Positions 46,011-54,315 of a stretch of 64,000 nucleotides of DNA are shown here, piece after piece; the stretch's first letter is position 1, and every line of letters starts with the position of its first letter. The notes under the pieces are model-generated. The model did not search any database, was not told where the DNA came from, and saw only the letters and a list, made by a program, of their open reading frames with translations. Position numbers and translations under genes: made by a program. The DNA comes from Veillonella ratti (GTDB taxonomy: Bacteria; Bacillota; Negativicutes; Veillonellales; Veillonellaceae): contig NZ_RQUX01000005.1 of assembly GCF_003992115.1 (NCBI RefSeq), positions 1-64,000 on the forward strand, read 5' to 3'.

Positions 46011-47849
46011 TTATTTAACTTCTACCTTTACGGCACCGTATTTTTTTAGACTTTCTGCTTCTACCTCCGCTTGGGTCTTATAGTTTTGCGGAATTTTAGC
46101 CAAACGAATCCAGCTGCGAACCGCTTCTACCAATACGATGACAATCATGAGGAACATGACTACACTGAAAGCAACCAAGGTCCATTTGCCGGCCGGAATG
46201 TAACTGTAGAATACGTTTTCATAATCAGCGGCAATGGCAATGATGGCCATGAAGAAACATGGCACGCCGGTTACCCAAGCGTAACGTTTGTGGCCGAGAC
46301 GCATGATTACTGTAGTACCTACGGCCAAAGTCATGGTGCCGAGCAACTGGTTGGATACACCGAATAACGGCCAGATGATACCGATGTTACCTTGTAATAC
46401 GAGGTAACCCCACATGATACAGATTAAAGCAGCACAGCCATATACGCCCGGTGCCCAATTAACGTTTTCAAGCGGTTTGTAAAAACGGCCTAATAATTCT
46501 TGCAATAAATAACGACCTACACGAGTACCGGCATCGATCAAAGTCATGATGAACAAAGCTTCGAACATGATGCAGAAATGGTACCAGTAGCCCATGAGAT
46601 GAGCCATGTTAGGCAAGCGCGAGAAGATATGTGCCATGCCGACGGCCAAGGAAACGGCGCCGCCCGGACGATGCATTAAATCTTCGCCGACCATCTGGGA
46701 TAAAGCCGGTAATTCGTGAACCTGAAGTCCCAAAGCTTTGAAGGATTCAGTAGTGGAGTTGATGGCAAAATAGTCATCAGGATGTAATGCGGTAGCGGCA
46801 ATCAAAGCCATCATGGCAATGAATGCTTCCGTAAGCATAGCGCCGTAACCGATAGGTAAGATTTCTTTTTCATTCGTAATCATCTTAGGTGTTGTACCGG
46901 TAGCAATTACAGTATGGAAACCGGATAAAGCACCACAGGCGATGGTAATGAAAATGAATGGGAATACGGAACCTTTAAGGACAGGACCGCCGCCGTAAAT
47001 GTACTGGGTAACGGCCGGCATTTGGATTATTGGCATAACGATGATAATCCCTAATGCCAAAGCACCGATGGTACCGATTTTTAAGTACGTGGATAAATAA
47101 TCACGCGGTGCAAGCAACAACCATACAGGCAAGGCCGCTGCGAAGAAACCGTACACGGCCAACATGATTTCGATTGTCTGTAAGTCGTAAAGGAACCAGC
47201 TTGCATAAGAAGAAGCGGCTACTTGAGGACCGTAAATAATAGCGGCAAAGATAAGTACTACACCGATAACCGTTGCTTCCTGAATTTTGCCGGGGCGAAG
47301 CCAGCGTAAATAAATACCTACGAAAATAGCGATTGGAATCGTCATGCTGACGGAGAAGAAGCCCCATGCGGAGTTATGAAGCGCATTGGCTACTACTACG
47401 GCCATACCGGCCAAAGTGATAATCAAAAGGAACAAGGTAGCGAGCATGGCACCGATACTGGCCAAATTGGAAATTTCTTCCTTAGCAATATCGGCAATGG
47501 ACTTGCCGTCGTAACGAACCGACGCAAACAAAATTACCATGTCGTGAACGGCACCGGCTACAACCGAACCGATCAAAATCCATAATAAACCCGGTAAATA
47601 ACCGAATTGAGCAGCAATAACAGGACCTACCAAAGGACCTGCACCGGCAATCGCTGCAAAGTGGTGACCGAATGTTACCCACTTATTCGTAGGTACATAG
47701 TCATGGCCGTCGTTATGAACTACGGCCGGTGTCGGACGGAACTGGTCCAACACGAGTACCTTGGCGGCTAAGAAGGCCCCATAATAGCGGTAGGCTAAAA
47801 TGAGGATGCACGCCGAGGCGATTACAATGTACAACCCATTCATTTCCAC
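46011..47849 (-). CDS. cstA: CstA-family peptide/pyruvate transporter
   Basis: Carbon starvation protein family (CstA/BtsT). About 612 residues and 16 or more membrane segments. Family signatures: YDYVPT-like HDYVPTNKWVTFGHHFAAIAGAG-type segment near the start, GPLVGPVIAAQFGYLPG, GAVHDMVILFASVRYDGKS and ATGTTPKMITNE. Homologues import pyruvate or peptides. The start is best as GTG at 47849, 8 nt after GGAGG; the ATG at 47843 is 14 nt away. The 5' leader carries a hairpin holding the ribosome site (see regulatory entry). Confidence 0.93.
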   Translation of the reverse strand: MEMNGLYIVIASACILILAYRYYGAFLAAKVLVLDQFRPTPAVVHNDGHDYVPTNKWVTFGHHFAAIAGAGPLVGPVIAAQFGYLPGLLWILIGSVVAGAVHDMVILFASVRYDGKSIADIAKEEISNLASIGAMLATLFLLIITLAGMAVVVANALHNSAWGFFSVSMTIPIAIFVGIYLRWLRPGKIQEATVIGVVLIFAAIIYGPQVAASSYASWFLYDLQTIEIMLAVYGFFAAALPVWLLLAPRDYLSTYLKIGTIGALALGIIIVMPIIQMPAVTQYIYGGGPVLKGSVFPFIFITIACGALSGFHTVIATGTTPKMITNEKEILPIGYGAMLTEAFIAMMALIAATALHPDDYFAINSTTESFKALGLQVHELPALSQMVGEDLMHRPGGAVSLAVGMAHIFSRLPNMAHLMGYWYHFCIMFEALFIMTLIDAGTRVGRYLLQELLGRFYKPLENVNWAPGVYGCAALICIMWGYLVLQGNIGIIWPLFGVSNQLLGTMTLAVGTTVIMRLGHKRYAWVTGVPCFFMAIIAIAADYENVFYSYIPAGKWTLVAFSVVMFLMIVIVLVEAVRSWIRLAKIPQNYKTQAEVEAESLKKYGAVKVEVK

Positions 47850-47968
47850 AAAAAACACCTCCAATGTTCTAACAACATTGAAGGTGAGGGCTCGCATCAT
47901 AAATAATAAGAGCTAACAGGTAATACGTCCGTCACAAACAATGTTGTTACCCTAGTAGAAAATTCTAC
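47850..47968 (-). promoter_or_regulatory. cstA leader: terminator/sequestor hairpin with antiterminator segment
   Basis: In RNA order (minus strand): a 5' hairpin (47955-47968, GTAGAA/TTCTAC); segment A AACAACATTG (47948-47939); about 50 nt of possible sensor; then a hairpin whose 5' arm (47886-47874) and 3' arm (47868-47856) make 13 pairs with one G-U and a 5-nt loop. The 3' arm contains the GGAGG of cstA and is followed at once by six T (47855-47850) and the GTG. Segment A is perfectly complementary over 10 nt to 47880-47871, the 5' arm plus loop edge, so the two foldings exclude each other. No known riboswitch class is recognised. Confidence 0.75.
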
Positions 47969-47974
47969 GCCCTT

Positions 47975-48002
47975 ATTGTAACGCCTGAGATTGGAGTGTC
48001 AA
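47975..48002 (-). promoter_or_regulatory. Promoter of cstA
   Basis: Minus strand TTGACA (47997-48002), 16-nt spacer, TACAAT (47975-47980). Transcription would start near 47968, giving a 119-nt leader. The remaining 48003-48167 is AT-rich and holds nothing I recognise. Confidence 0.8.
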
Positions 48003-48167
48003 TTATCATTTACGAATAATGCAATTCTAATATTACATTTCAGTATTCAAATGTCAAAAAATCGTCTAATAAAAATCCCGATCCTTTCAGTAGGAATCAA
48101 TTGTTTTTCTCCCCTATGACTTTAATGTATAGAAAACTTTATTAATTTTATACATAATCAGCCATAA

Positions 48168-48205
48168 TAAAAAGACCTGAAACCCTTATAAAACGGCTCC
48201 AGGTC
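48168..48205 (-). terminator. Terminator of the methyltransferase gene
   Basis: Stem GACCTG/CAGGTC with inner pairs, followed by five T and ATT on the minus strand, just after the stop. Confidence 0.85.
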
Positions 48206-48212
48206 ATATGTT

Positions 48213-48818
48213 TCATCTAAAAATTGTTTCATCGACAGTAAGTACGAGGATTTTTTCGCGCCTATCCGTACCGTCAAATAAATCACGACAGTCTATAACG
48301 TCCTCTACGGTAAGATTCACATGGTTGAGTAAAAACGCTTCCGTTTCTTCGTACGGATAGTAGAAAAAGAATCGCAAATGCCGCGGTTCTTGATAAACGG
48401 AATCGAATATATTCGCCAATACCCGCTTCAAGGTATGTAGCGCAAAGGGATTGAATAAAAAGCAGCAATCCGCTTCCTTCGGTACTTTAAATTTTACCGC
48501 ATCACCGTGAATAAATTCCACACGATTACCGGCCACCGCCGTTTTCTGATTAGCCAACGACCGTTCCCATAAACGCTCATCAAATTCCACGCCGATACAA
48601 CGGCAACGAGTTTCATGAACCAGAAAGAGACTGACCCGCCCTTTACCGCTGCCGTAATCGATAAGCGTACTGCGCTTACCGATATAACCCGTACTGATTA
48701 AACGTTCCAGCACCGCATAGGGAGTGGGCTCATAGGGATGATGTTCGCCATCAAACTGACTGTCATCGCGACCGGCTGTTTTAATATTAAGCAACTGTTC
48801 CCAAGCTTGCTCATCCAT
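48213..48818 (-). CDS. SAM-dependent methyltransferase of unknown substrate
   Basis: 201 residues. The Rossmann motif I LIDYGSGKGRVSLFL, an acidic strand end (CIGVEFDERLW) and a post-I HGDAVKF/CCFLFNPFAL motif show a class I methyltransferase. The NPF in place of the DPPY/NPPY motif argues against a standard N6-DNA enzyme. No partner gene indicates a substrate. It is followed by a terminator and lies downstream of the broken BASS gene. Confidence 0.75.
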   Translation of the reverse strand: MDEQAWEQLLNIKTAGRDDSQFDGEHHPYEPTPYAVLERLISTGYIGKRSTLIDYGSGKGRVSLFLVHETRCRCIGVEFDERLWERSLANQKTAVAGNRVEFIHGDAVKFKVPKEADCCFLFNPFALHTLKRVLANIFDSVYQEPRHLRFFFYYPYEETEAFLLNHVNLTVEDVIDCRDLFDGTDRREKILVLTVDETIFR

Positions 48819-48847
48819 ACAATACTTCTACTCCTTTACAACTTAGT

Positions 48848-49838
48848 TTATTCGGCACTTTTTACCACATTAGAGCCTACCAAAGTCTCCGTGCCGTCGT
48901 GTTTTTGACGAATGGAAGCAAAGATAGCCCCCGAAATATTATGCCAAACACTGAAGATGGCACCCGGCAAGGTAGCCAGCGGATTCATGGCAAAATGAAG
49001 CGTGGCGAGCGATACGGCAAGGCCACTGTTTTGCATGCCTACCTCAATGGTAATAGCCGTTTCCTTAGGATAGGAAACACGCAACACTTTAGCCGCCGTA
49101 AGCCCAAGACACATACCGATAAGATTATGCAAAATCACAACCGCCAGTACGACGAGACCGGCCGTAAAAATCTTTGTTACATTCACCGAAATAATCCCGG
49201 CAATAATCATAACGATGGCGATGGATGACACCAAAGGCATCGTAGCCAACAAGGCTTCCAATTTTTTACCGAAGAAATGATGGATGGCAATGCCCACCAA
49301 CACGGGAATCAACACCACTTTAACTACGGACATAACCATGGCTAAGAATGATACTTCCACCCAGGTACCGCCCAGCGAATAAATCAAAAACGGCGTCAAT
49401 AACGGTGCCAACAAGGTTGACGCAATGGTCATGCCCACAGACAAAGCCACATCACCTTTGGCAATGTAGGTAATCACGTTGCTGGCCGTACCGCCGGGGC
49501 AGCAGCCTACGAGAATCACGCCGATGGCAATATCCGTTGGCAGATTAAGGACTTTACAAAGCACATACGCCGTTAACGGCATAATCGTATATTGTAACAA
49601 TACGCCGCCCAAAATTACTTCTTTCGGATTGGCAAGAACCATTTTAAAATCATTGGCCCTAATAGAGAGCCCCATGCCGAACATGGCGACGCCCAAGAAG
49701 ACCGACGTATAACTTACCGGTCCAACTAAACATGGAAGGCGTCACACACGCCCAAATAGTAAACGCAATGATAATCACACCGATATACTTAGTCACAAAG
49801 CCGGTCAGGCTTTTTAACGTCGAAAGCAACGGTTTCAT
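48848..49838 (-). pseudogene. panS: Frameshifted BASS-family transporter, PanS-like
   Basis: The N-terminal part (ATG 49838) reads MKPLLSTLKSLTGFVTKYIG through PSMFSWTG, then runs to a stop at about 49662. The rest of the protein (YTSVFLGVAMFGMGLSIRAN onward, NPKEVILGGVLLQY, GCCPGGTASNVITY) continues in the next frame down to 48848. The frames join with a one-base shift near 49715-49720, with no homopolymer or slippery heptamer there. Together they make a normal bile acid:sodium symporter family protein of about 330 residues. It follows panC by 13 bp; Salmonella PanS, a ketopantoate/pantothenate carrier, is in this family. Sequencing error cannot be excluded. Confidence 0.8.
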
Positions 49839-49851
49839 AGAATCACCCGCC

Positions 49852-50709
49852 TTATTTAGCAGCATTGTCAGCCGGATTAAAACTGAAATTATCAATCAAA
49901 CGTGTTTTACCGATATAAACGGCCATGGCCACCAAGACCGGACGATCGATAACGTCCACATCTTCCATGGTCAATGCATCAACGGCTTTAATGTATTCAA
50001 TCTTAGCCATTGGCTCAGCCGCCACGATATCGGTAATGGCCTGTACCAATTCAGCTGCCGGCATACCTTCTTTAATATGTTCCTTCCCGTAAAAAATCCC
50101 GCGAGACAAGCAAAGCGCCGCCTGCCGTTCTTCCGCCGATAAATAGGTATTACGGGAGGATTTGGCGAGGCCGTCTGCTTCACGGACGATTGGACAGCCT
50201 ACAATTTCAACCGGGCTGTTTAAATCTTCCACCATTTTGCGGATAATGGCCAACTGCTGGGCGTCTTTTTCGCCGAAATAAGCTTTATCCGGCGTCACAA
50301 TGTTAAATAACTTGGTTACTACCGTACAAACGCCGTGGAAATGAATCGGACGGGATAGACCGCATAAATGCTCATTCATATCCTTCACGATGACGGATAC
50401 TTTCGCATCCGTATACATTTCTTTAGGATCCGGACGGAACATCAAATCCGCTCCCATTTCTTCACATAAAGCCGCATCACGGGCTTCATCGCGCGGATAG
50501 GATTCTAAATCTTCATTCGGTCCGAACTGCGTAGGGTTAACGAATGTGGATACGACCACATGATCATTCTCTTCGGCGGCACGCTTAATCAGCGATGCAT
50601 GGCCTTCATGCAAAAAGCCCATAGTCGGTACCAAGCCTACTGTTTCACCGGCACGGCGCCAGGCTTTAACGGCGTCACGCACTTCTTTAATCGTATTTAC
50701 TGTTTTCAT
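49852..50709 (-). CDS. panC: Pantothenate synthetase
   Basis: Joins pantoate and beta-alanine with ATP to make pantothenate, precursor of CoA. 285 residues with PTMGFLHEGHASL (first HxGH motif), FVNPTQFGPNEDLESYPR, FHGVCTVVTKLFNI, GEKDAQQLAIIRKM and the KMSKS-like KSSRNTYLS. It is encoded after panD and before the PanS-like frameshifted gene. panB is not in the window, so pantoate must come from elsewhere in the genome or by uptake. Confidence 0.96.
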   Translation of the reverse strand: MKTVNTIKEVRDAVKAWRRAGETVGLVPTMGFLHEGHASLIKRAAEENDHVVVSTFVNPTQFGPNEDLESYPRDEARDAALCEEMGADLMFRPDPKEMYTDAKVSVIVKDMNEHLCGLSRPIHFHGVCTVVTKLFNIVTPDKAYFGEKDAQQLAIIRKMVEDLNSPVEIVGCPIVREADGLAKSSRNTYLSAEERQAALCLSRGIFYGKEHIKEGMPAAELVQAITDIVAAEPMAKIEYIKAVDALTMEDVDVIDRPVLVAMAVYIGKTRLIDNFSFNPADNAAK

Positions 50710-50766
50710 ATATTTTACGTCCTTTCACAAGTTGTTTGTGAAGATAGCTCTGCTCTGACAGCACAA

Positions 50767-51159
50767 TTACTTCATATCGGCTAACAAACCATGTTTTTCA
50801 TAATTTGTTACCCTTACAATGGCATTCTTTTCATCCACAAACACCACGGACGGTTTATGAGTTTTAACTTCTTCATCGCTTAACTGTCCATAGGCCATAA
50901 TAATGACTACATCGCCGGGACAAGCGCAACGAGCGGCGGCACCGTTCAGACAGATCACACCGCTGCCGGCTTCCCCGCTAATAGTGTACGTCTGAAAACG
51001 TTCCCCGTTATTTACATTTACAATATCTACCTTTTGGTATTCCAAAATACCGGCAGCTTCGAGCAAATCCGTATCTACTGTAATACTGCCTACATAATCT
51101 AAAGCGGCTTGCGTCACCGTGGCGCGGTGAATTTTACCCGCTAATACTTCACGTATCAT
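50767..51159 (-). CDS. panD: Aspartate 1-decarboxylase (pyruvoyl enzyme)
   Basis: Makes beta-alanine from aspartate. It self-cleaves between Gly24 and Ser25 (YVGSITVD) to form the pyruvoyl cofactor. About 130 residues starting [16 protein letters not shown], the family norm. The open frame continues 46 codons further upstream, but AAAGGAG lies 8 nt before the ATG at 51159 and the upstream part is leader RNA with hairpins. It is first gene of panD-panC. Confidence 0.95.
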   Translation of the reverse strand: MIREVLAGKIHRATVTQAALDYVGSITVDTDLLEAAGILEYQKVDIVNVNNGERFQTYTISGEAGSGVICLNGAAARCACPGDVVIIMAYGQLSDEEVKTHKPSVVFVDEKNAIVRVTNYEKHGLLADMK

Positions 51160-51373
51160 TCGTTTCTCCTTTACTATAGGCCTCAGCATTGAGGCAATAA
51201 AAAACGGCGTTCGCGGAGATTTCTCCATCGAACACCGAAAATAGACAAACTGAGCCCTTCCCGTATTAGACATCGCCATTACCGTGCGCTTGCCCATACT
51301 TAAAACGGCTGTTTATTCATACATGAAGCATTGTGTGTCAGATAGAGTATAGTTTCCACAGAATACTATCTCC
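51160..51373 (-). promoter_or_regulatory. Long structured leader of panD with an internal terminator-like hairpin
   Basis: From a predicted start near 51373, the minus-strand leader forms a hairpin at about 51340-51371 (AGATAG/CTATCT arms with UAU/AUA). Near its end is a strong stem (51199-51239: CGG-GTTCG-GGAG with complement, AAA loop) followed by six T, that is an intrinsic terminator inside the leader. A GCCTCA/TGAGGC hairpin then lies just before the Shine-Dalgarno. The layout is that of a transcription attenuator. A conserved 'pan' RNA motif is known upstream of pantothenate genes in Firmicutes; I cannot confirm a match. Confidence 0.5.
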
Positions 51374-51379
51374 CACTGC

Positions 51380-51388
51380 AGTATACCA
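51380..51388 (-). promoter_or_regulatory. Extended -10 promoter of panD
   Basis: Minus strand TGGTATACT (TATACT at 51380-51385); no convincing -35. It places a leader of about 214 nt before panD. Confidence 0.5.
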
Positions 51389-51432
51389 TAAAAATCTTTA
51401 CATACCTAGCCTTCATTTTGAATATTACGCAT

Positions 51433-51470
51433 AAAAAAATTCTATCGTGCCATGGCAGGATAGAATTTTT
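51433..51470 (-). terminator. Terminator of the GNAT gene/ABC operon
   Basis: Arms AAAAATTCTATC and complement with an inner TGCCATGGCA palindrome, followed by seven T on the minus strand. Confidence 0.92.
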
Positions 51471-51482
51471 AATTAGAAGTCA

Positions 51483-52061
51483 TTATACAATTTTCTTTTC
51501 AAAATAAATCGTATGATGTTTTTTACCCGGCAATTGGATCACCTTCGTAATAGTGAAGCCCATGCTTAAGTACATATCTTTAAGCCACGGATGTGTGTCG
51601 GCCGTGCCCAGTGTCACCAACGGCGACTTCAGCTGATCGCGCAAAACCGCCGTTTCCACCCACGCCAGCATCTTCTTGGCATAGCCCTGCTTTTTAAAAC
51701 GAGGCGATGTTACGAAGTGACCGATATGAGGGAATTCACGAGGGCCCGGATTTGGTCCCCACGGCATACGTAGCGTAATAGAGCTCGCCAATTCACCGTC
51801 AACAAATAAGCCGTAGGTAGGGTGATCAGCTACCCAAGCGATAGCTTCTGCTTCCGTCATGTGGCTGGCGGAGAAATCCACGCCCACTTCCAAATTACTG
51901 GCATAGCCTTCATTAAGCACTTTATAATAAGCCGCTCCATCGTCTTTAGTCAGCTGGCGATAGGTAATCCCCGCCGGCTCCGCTTTGGCCGCTGCATTAA
52001 CAACTGTATCAGCCGCTTTGGCTGTTGCATCGACCGCTTTAGTATCAGTTGGTTGACTCAT
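51483..52061 (-). CDS. GNAT-family N-acetyltransferase
   Basis: About 192 residues. An Ala/Lys/Asp-rich N-terminal extension ([17 protein letters not shown]) precedes a GNAT domain ([18 protein letters not shown], then [20 protein letters not shown] with the R/QxxGxA acetyl-CoA loop, and [19 protein letters not shown]). The acceptor is unknown. Its ATG overlaps the stop of the ABC ATPase gene by 4 bp (ATGA), so it is made with the transporter and may modify the imported amino acid or a related metabolite; that is inference. Confidence 0.85.
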   Translation of the reverse strand: MSQPTDTKAVDATAKAADTVVNAAAKAEPAGITYRQLTKDDGAAYYKVLNEGYASNLEVGVDFSASHMTEAEAIAWVADHPTYGLFVDGELASSITLRMPWGPNPGPREFPHIGHFVTSPRFKKQGYAKKMLAWVETAVLRDQLKSPLVTLGTADTHPWLKDMYLSMGFTITKVIQLPGKKHHTIYFEKKIV

Positions 52062-52816
52062 ATTACATAGTCCTCCCACTGACCCAAATAACGATTCAAG
52101 AATTGGCGCGTACGGTCTTCACGAGGATTGCTGATAACTTCTTTAGCCGTCCCCTGCTCCACAATAACGCCCTGTTCCATGAAGATAACCTGGTCCGCCA
52201 CTTCTTTGGCAAAACCGATTTCATGGGTTACCACAATCATGGTAACGTGCATTTCACAGGCAATATTCTTAATGGCACCCAATACTTCGCCAACGAGTTC
52301 CGGATCTAAGGCACTGGTCGGTTCGTCAAATAAAATCACTGCCGGGTCCATAGCAATGGCACGGGCAATGCCCACACGCTGTTGCTGGCCGCCGGATAAT
52401 TGCACGGGATAATAATCTTCAAAGCCTTTCATGCCCACCGCTTCCAAGCATTTTTCAGCTTTAGCGCGAGCGTCGGCTTTTTTCATGCCCTTTACTGTCA
52501 CAAGCCCTTCCATGACGTTTTCAATAGCCGTCATATTGGAAAACAAATTATACATCTGAAATACCATGGATGTATGGCGACGAATCGTCAATATTTCCTT
52601 CTTCGAGGCCTTGTGCAAATCTACCGTAATATCATTCAAGGTCATTTGACCGGCGTCGGCTTTTTCTAAAAAGTTGAGAGTTCGTAAAAACGTCGTTTTA
52701 CCACTCCCCGACGGGCCCAGAATAACCGTAACCGAACCGGTCGGCACAGTCATGTCGATACCTTTTAAGATTTCACGGTCCCCAAAGGATTTTCTTACAT
52801 TTTTTATCTCTATCAT
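52058..52816 (-). CDS. Polar amino-acid ABC transporter ATP-binding protein
   Basis: About 252 residues: Walker [11 protein letters not shown]-loop, signature [19 protein letters not shown], Walker [16 protein letters not shown] and H-loop VVTHEIGFA. It is of the GlnQ/TcyN class that energises uptake of polar amino acids. AGAGGATCC favours the ATG at 52816. Fourth gene of the operon of binding protein, two permeases, ATPase and acetyltransferase. Confidence 0.94.
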   Translation of the reverse strand: MIEIKNVRKSFGDREILKGIDMTVPTGSVTVILGPSGSGKTTFLRTLNFLEKADAGQMTLNDITVDLHKASKKEILTIRRHTSMVFQMYNLFSNMTAIENVMEGLVTVKGMKKADARAKAEKCLEAVGMKGFEDYYPVQLSGGQQQRVGIARAIAMDPAVILFDEPTSALDPELVGEVLGAIKNIACEMHVTMIVVTHEIGFAKEVADQVIFMEQGVIVEQGTAKEVISNPREDRTRQFLNRYLGQWEDYVI

Positions 52817-52838
52817 AGGATCCTCTAATCTCAATTAA

Positions 52839-53561
52839 TTACACCGCATTACCGCGTTTATACTTACTCATCATGTGTTCCAAGCGTTCAAAAATAAATT
52901 CGAATACAATGCCGAGGCCCCAATAAATAAGAGCCACCACGATATACGCTTCAAAGTACGCCGAATTATCTTCTACATAGAGCTTGGCTGCGCCCAACAA
53001 TTCCACCACCGTAATGATGAACACGATACTGGTGCTCTTCATGGTGTTTAAAAACTGATTGGCAAAGAGCGGTAACGCAAATACCGCGGCCTGTGGCAAT
53101 ACAACTCGGCGAAATGCCTGTGGCCAAGTCATACCGATAGATAAAGCGGCCTCAACCTGACCTTTCGGCACCGACTGAATGGCGGCACGGAAGATTTCAC
53201 TTAAATAGGCCCCCGTATGTAAGGTTAAACCTACGACGGCTACGAGTGCGGCCGGCACTTTTTCATACGGCACATGAACACCGGTCTGGTCTTCCAAGGC
53301 CAAGAATAAAATTGGCAAGCCGTAATAAACTAAGTACAAAAGCACCATGTTCGGCAAACTGCGACATACGATAACAAAAATATCAGCCAATTGCTTGAGT
53401 ACCGGAATGCGATTAAGCTGCGCAACGGAGCTCAAAAGGCCCAACAAAATACCGAAAGCCACACTGGCGAAGGTAAGCCACAAGGTTACTTTTACATAGC
53501 CCAGGACATACCAAAAGGTGCCGCTTATATATTGAAAGCTAATAATACTCGTCGATTCCAT
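52839..53561 (-). CDS. Amino-acid ABC transporter permease
   Basis: About 240 residues, five or so membrane segments, with the HisM/GlnP EAA loop (GQVEAALSIGMTWPQAFRRVVLPQA split around ALSIGMT). It pairs with the preceding permease as a heterodimer, as in the Bacillus TcyL-TcyM cystine system. A GTG at 53570 overlaps the upstream stop (GTGA); the ATG at 53561 is spaced better from AAGGGG. The start is uncertain by three codons. Confidence 0.9.
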   Translation of the reverse strand: MESTSIISFQYISGTFWYVLGYVKVTLWLTFASVAFGILLGLLSSVAQLNRIPVLKQLADIFVIVCRSLPNMVLLYLVYYGLPILFLALEDQTGVHVPYEKVPAALVAVVGLTLHTGAYLSEIFRAAIQSVPKGQVEAALSIGMTWPQAFRRVVLPQAAVFALPLFANQFLNTMKSTSIVFIITVVELLGAAKLYVEDNSAYFEAYIVVALIYWGLGIVFEFIFERLEHMMSKYKRGNAV

Positions 53562-53566
53562 GAGCC

Positions 53567-54295
53567 TCACCCCTTACTTACTGCGGTGCGTGCTGCTGTG
53601 TTGCGTGCTACCCGTTCACTGATAGAGTAACGACGCTCTAAGAACCGCCCGATTAACGAAATAATCAATACAAGTAGGCCATAAATAATGGCTACGTCTA
53701 CAAAAAGTTCCAAACTACGCTGGGAGTTCGCGCCCATCAAATCGGCGCGGCGCATAATGTCCACGACACCTACGTTAAAAATCAAAGAAGTGCCTTTCAT
53801 CATGCCGATAACACTGTTAATAAGCGGCGGAATCGCCATGGTAAAAGCCTGCGGCAAAATAACACGACGATAGCTTTGAAAGCTCGTCATGCCCAAACTC
53901 ATAGCCGCTTCTTTTTCACCTTGCGCTACCGCCTGAATACTACTGCGTAAAATTTCAGAACTGTACGCCCCTATATGTAACGTAAATACAACGATAACAA
54001 ATAATAAGCCTGGCACATTTTTCGTGCTGATTCCCATGTGACTCAAAATTTCCGGAACCCCAAAGTAGATTAAAAATAATTGTACTAAAAAGGGCGTTCC
54101 GCGCATAAAGGAGACATAAACAGTAAGTGCCTGTCTTAAAACAGGCACTCGGTTTACACGGGCAATGGCGATTAGGCATCCTAAGAGGATGCCTAAAATA
54201 GTGGCCACAATCGTAATTGTTAAGGTTATATTGAGCGATGCTAATAGGATTGGAAAGGACTTCACCATATAGGTAACGTCAAAATACTGTCCCAT
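53567..54295 (-). CDS. Amino-acid ABC transporter permease
   Basis: 242 residues with the same fold as its neighbour: N-terminal ITLTITIVATILGILLG segment, RGTPFLVQLFLIYFGVP and EAA loop GEKEAAMSLGMTSFQSYRRV. It sits between the binding protein and second permease genes. Likely half of a cystine/polar amino-acid channel. Confidence 0.9.
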   Translation of the reverse strand: MGQYFDVTYMVKSFPILLASLNITLTITIVATILGILLGCLIAIARVNRVPVLRQALTVYVSFMRGTPFLVQLFLIYFGVPEILSHMGISTKNVPGLLFVIVVFTLHIGAYSSEILRSSIQAVAQGEKEAAMSLGMTSFQSYRRVILPQAFTMAIPPLINSVIGMMKGTSLIFNVGVVDIMRRADLMGANSQRSLELFVDVAIIYGLLVLIISLIGRFLERRYSISERVARNTAARTAVSKG

Positions 54296-54315
54296 ATCAC
54301 TGCCTCCGTTAACAA

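Noticed and set aside
51160-51297. 46-codon N-terminal extension of PanD in frame
   Set aside because: PanD begins at MIREVLAG in the family, a good Shine-Dalgarno precedes that ATG, and the extension covers leader hairpins.
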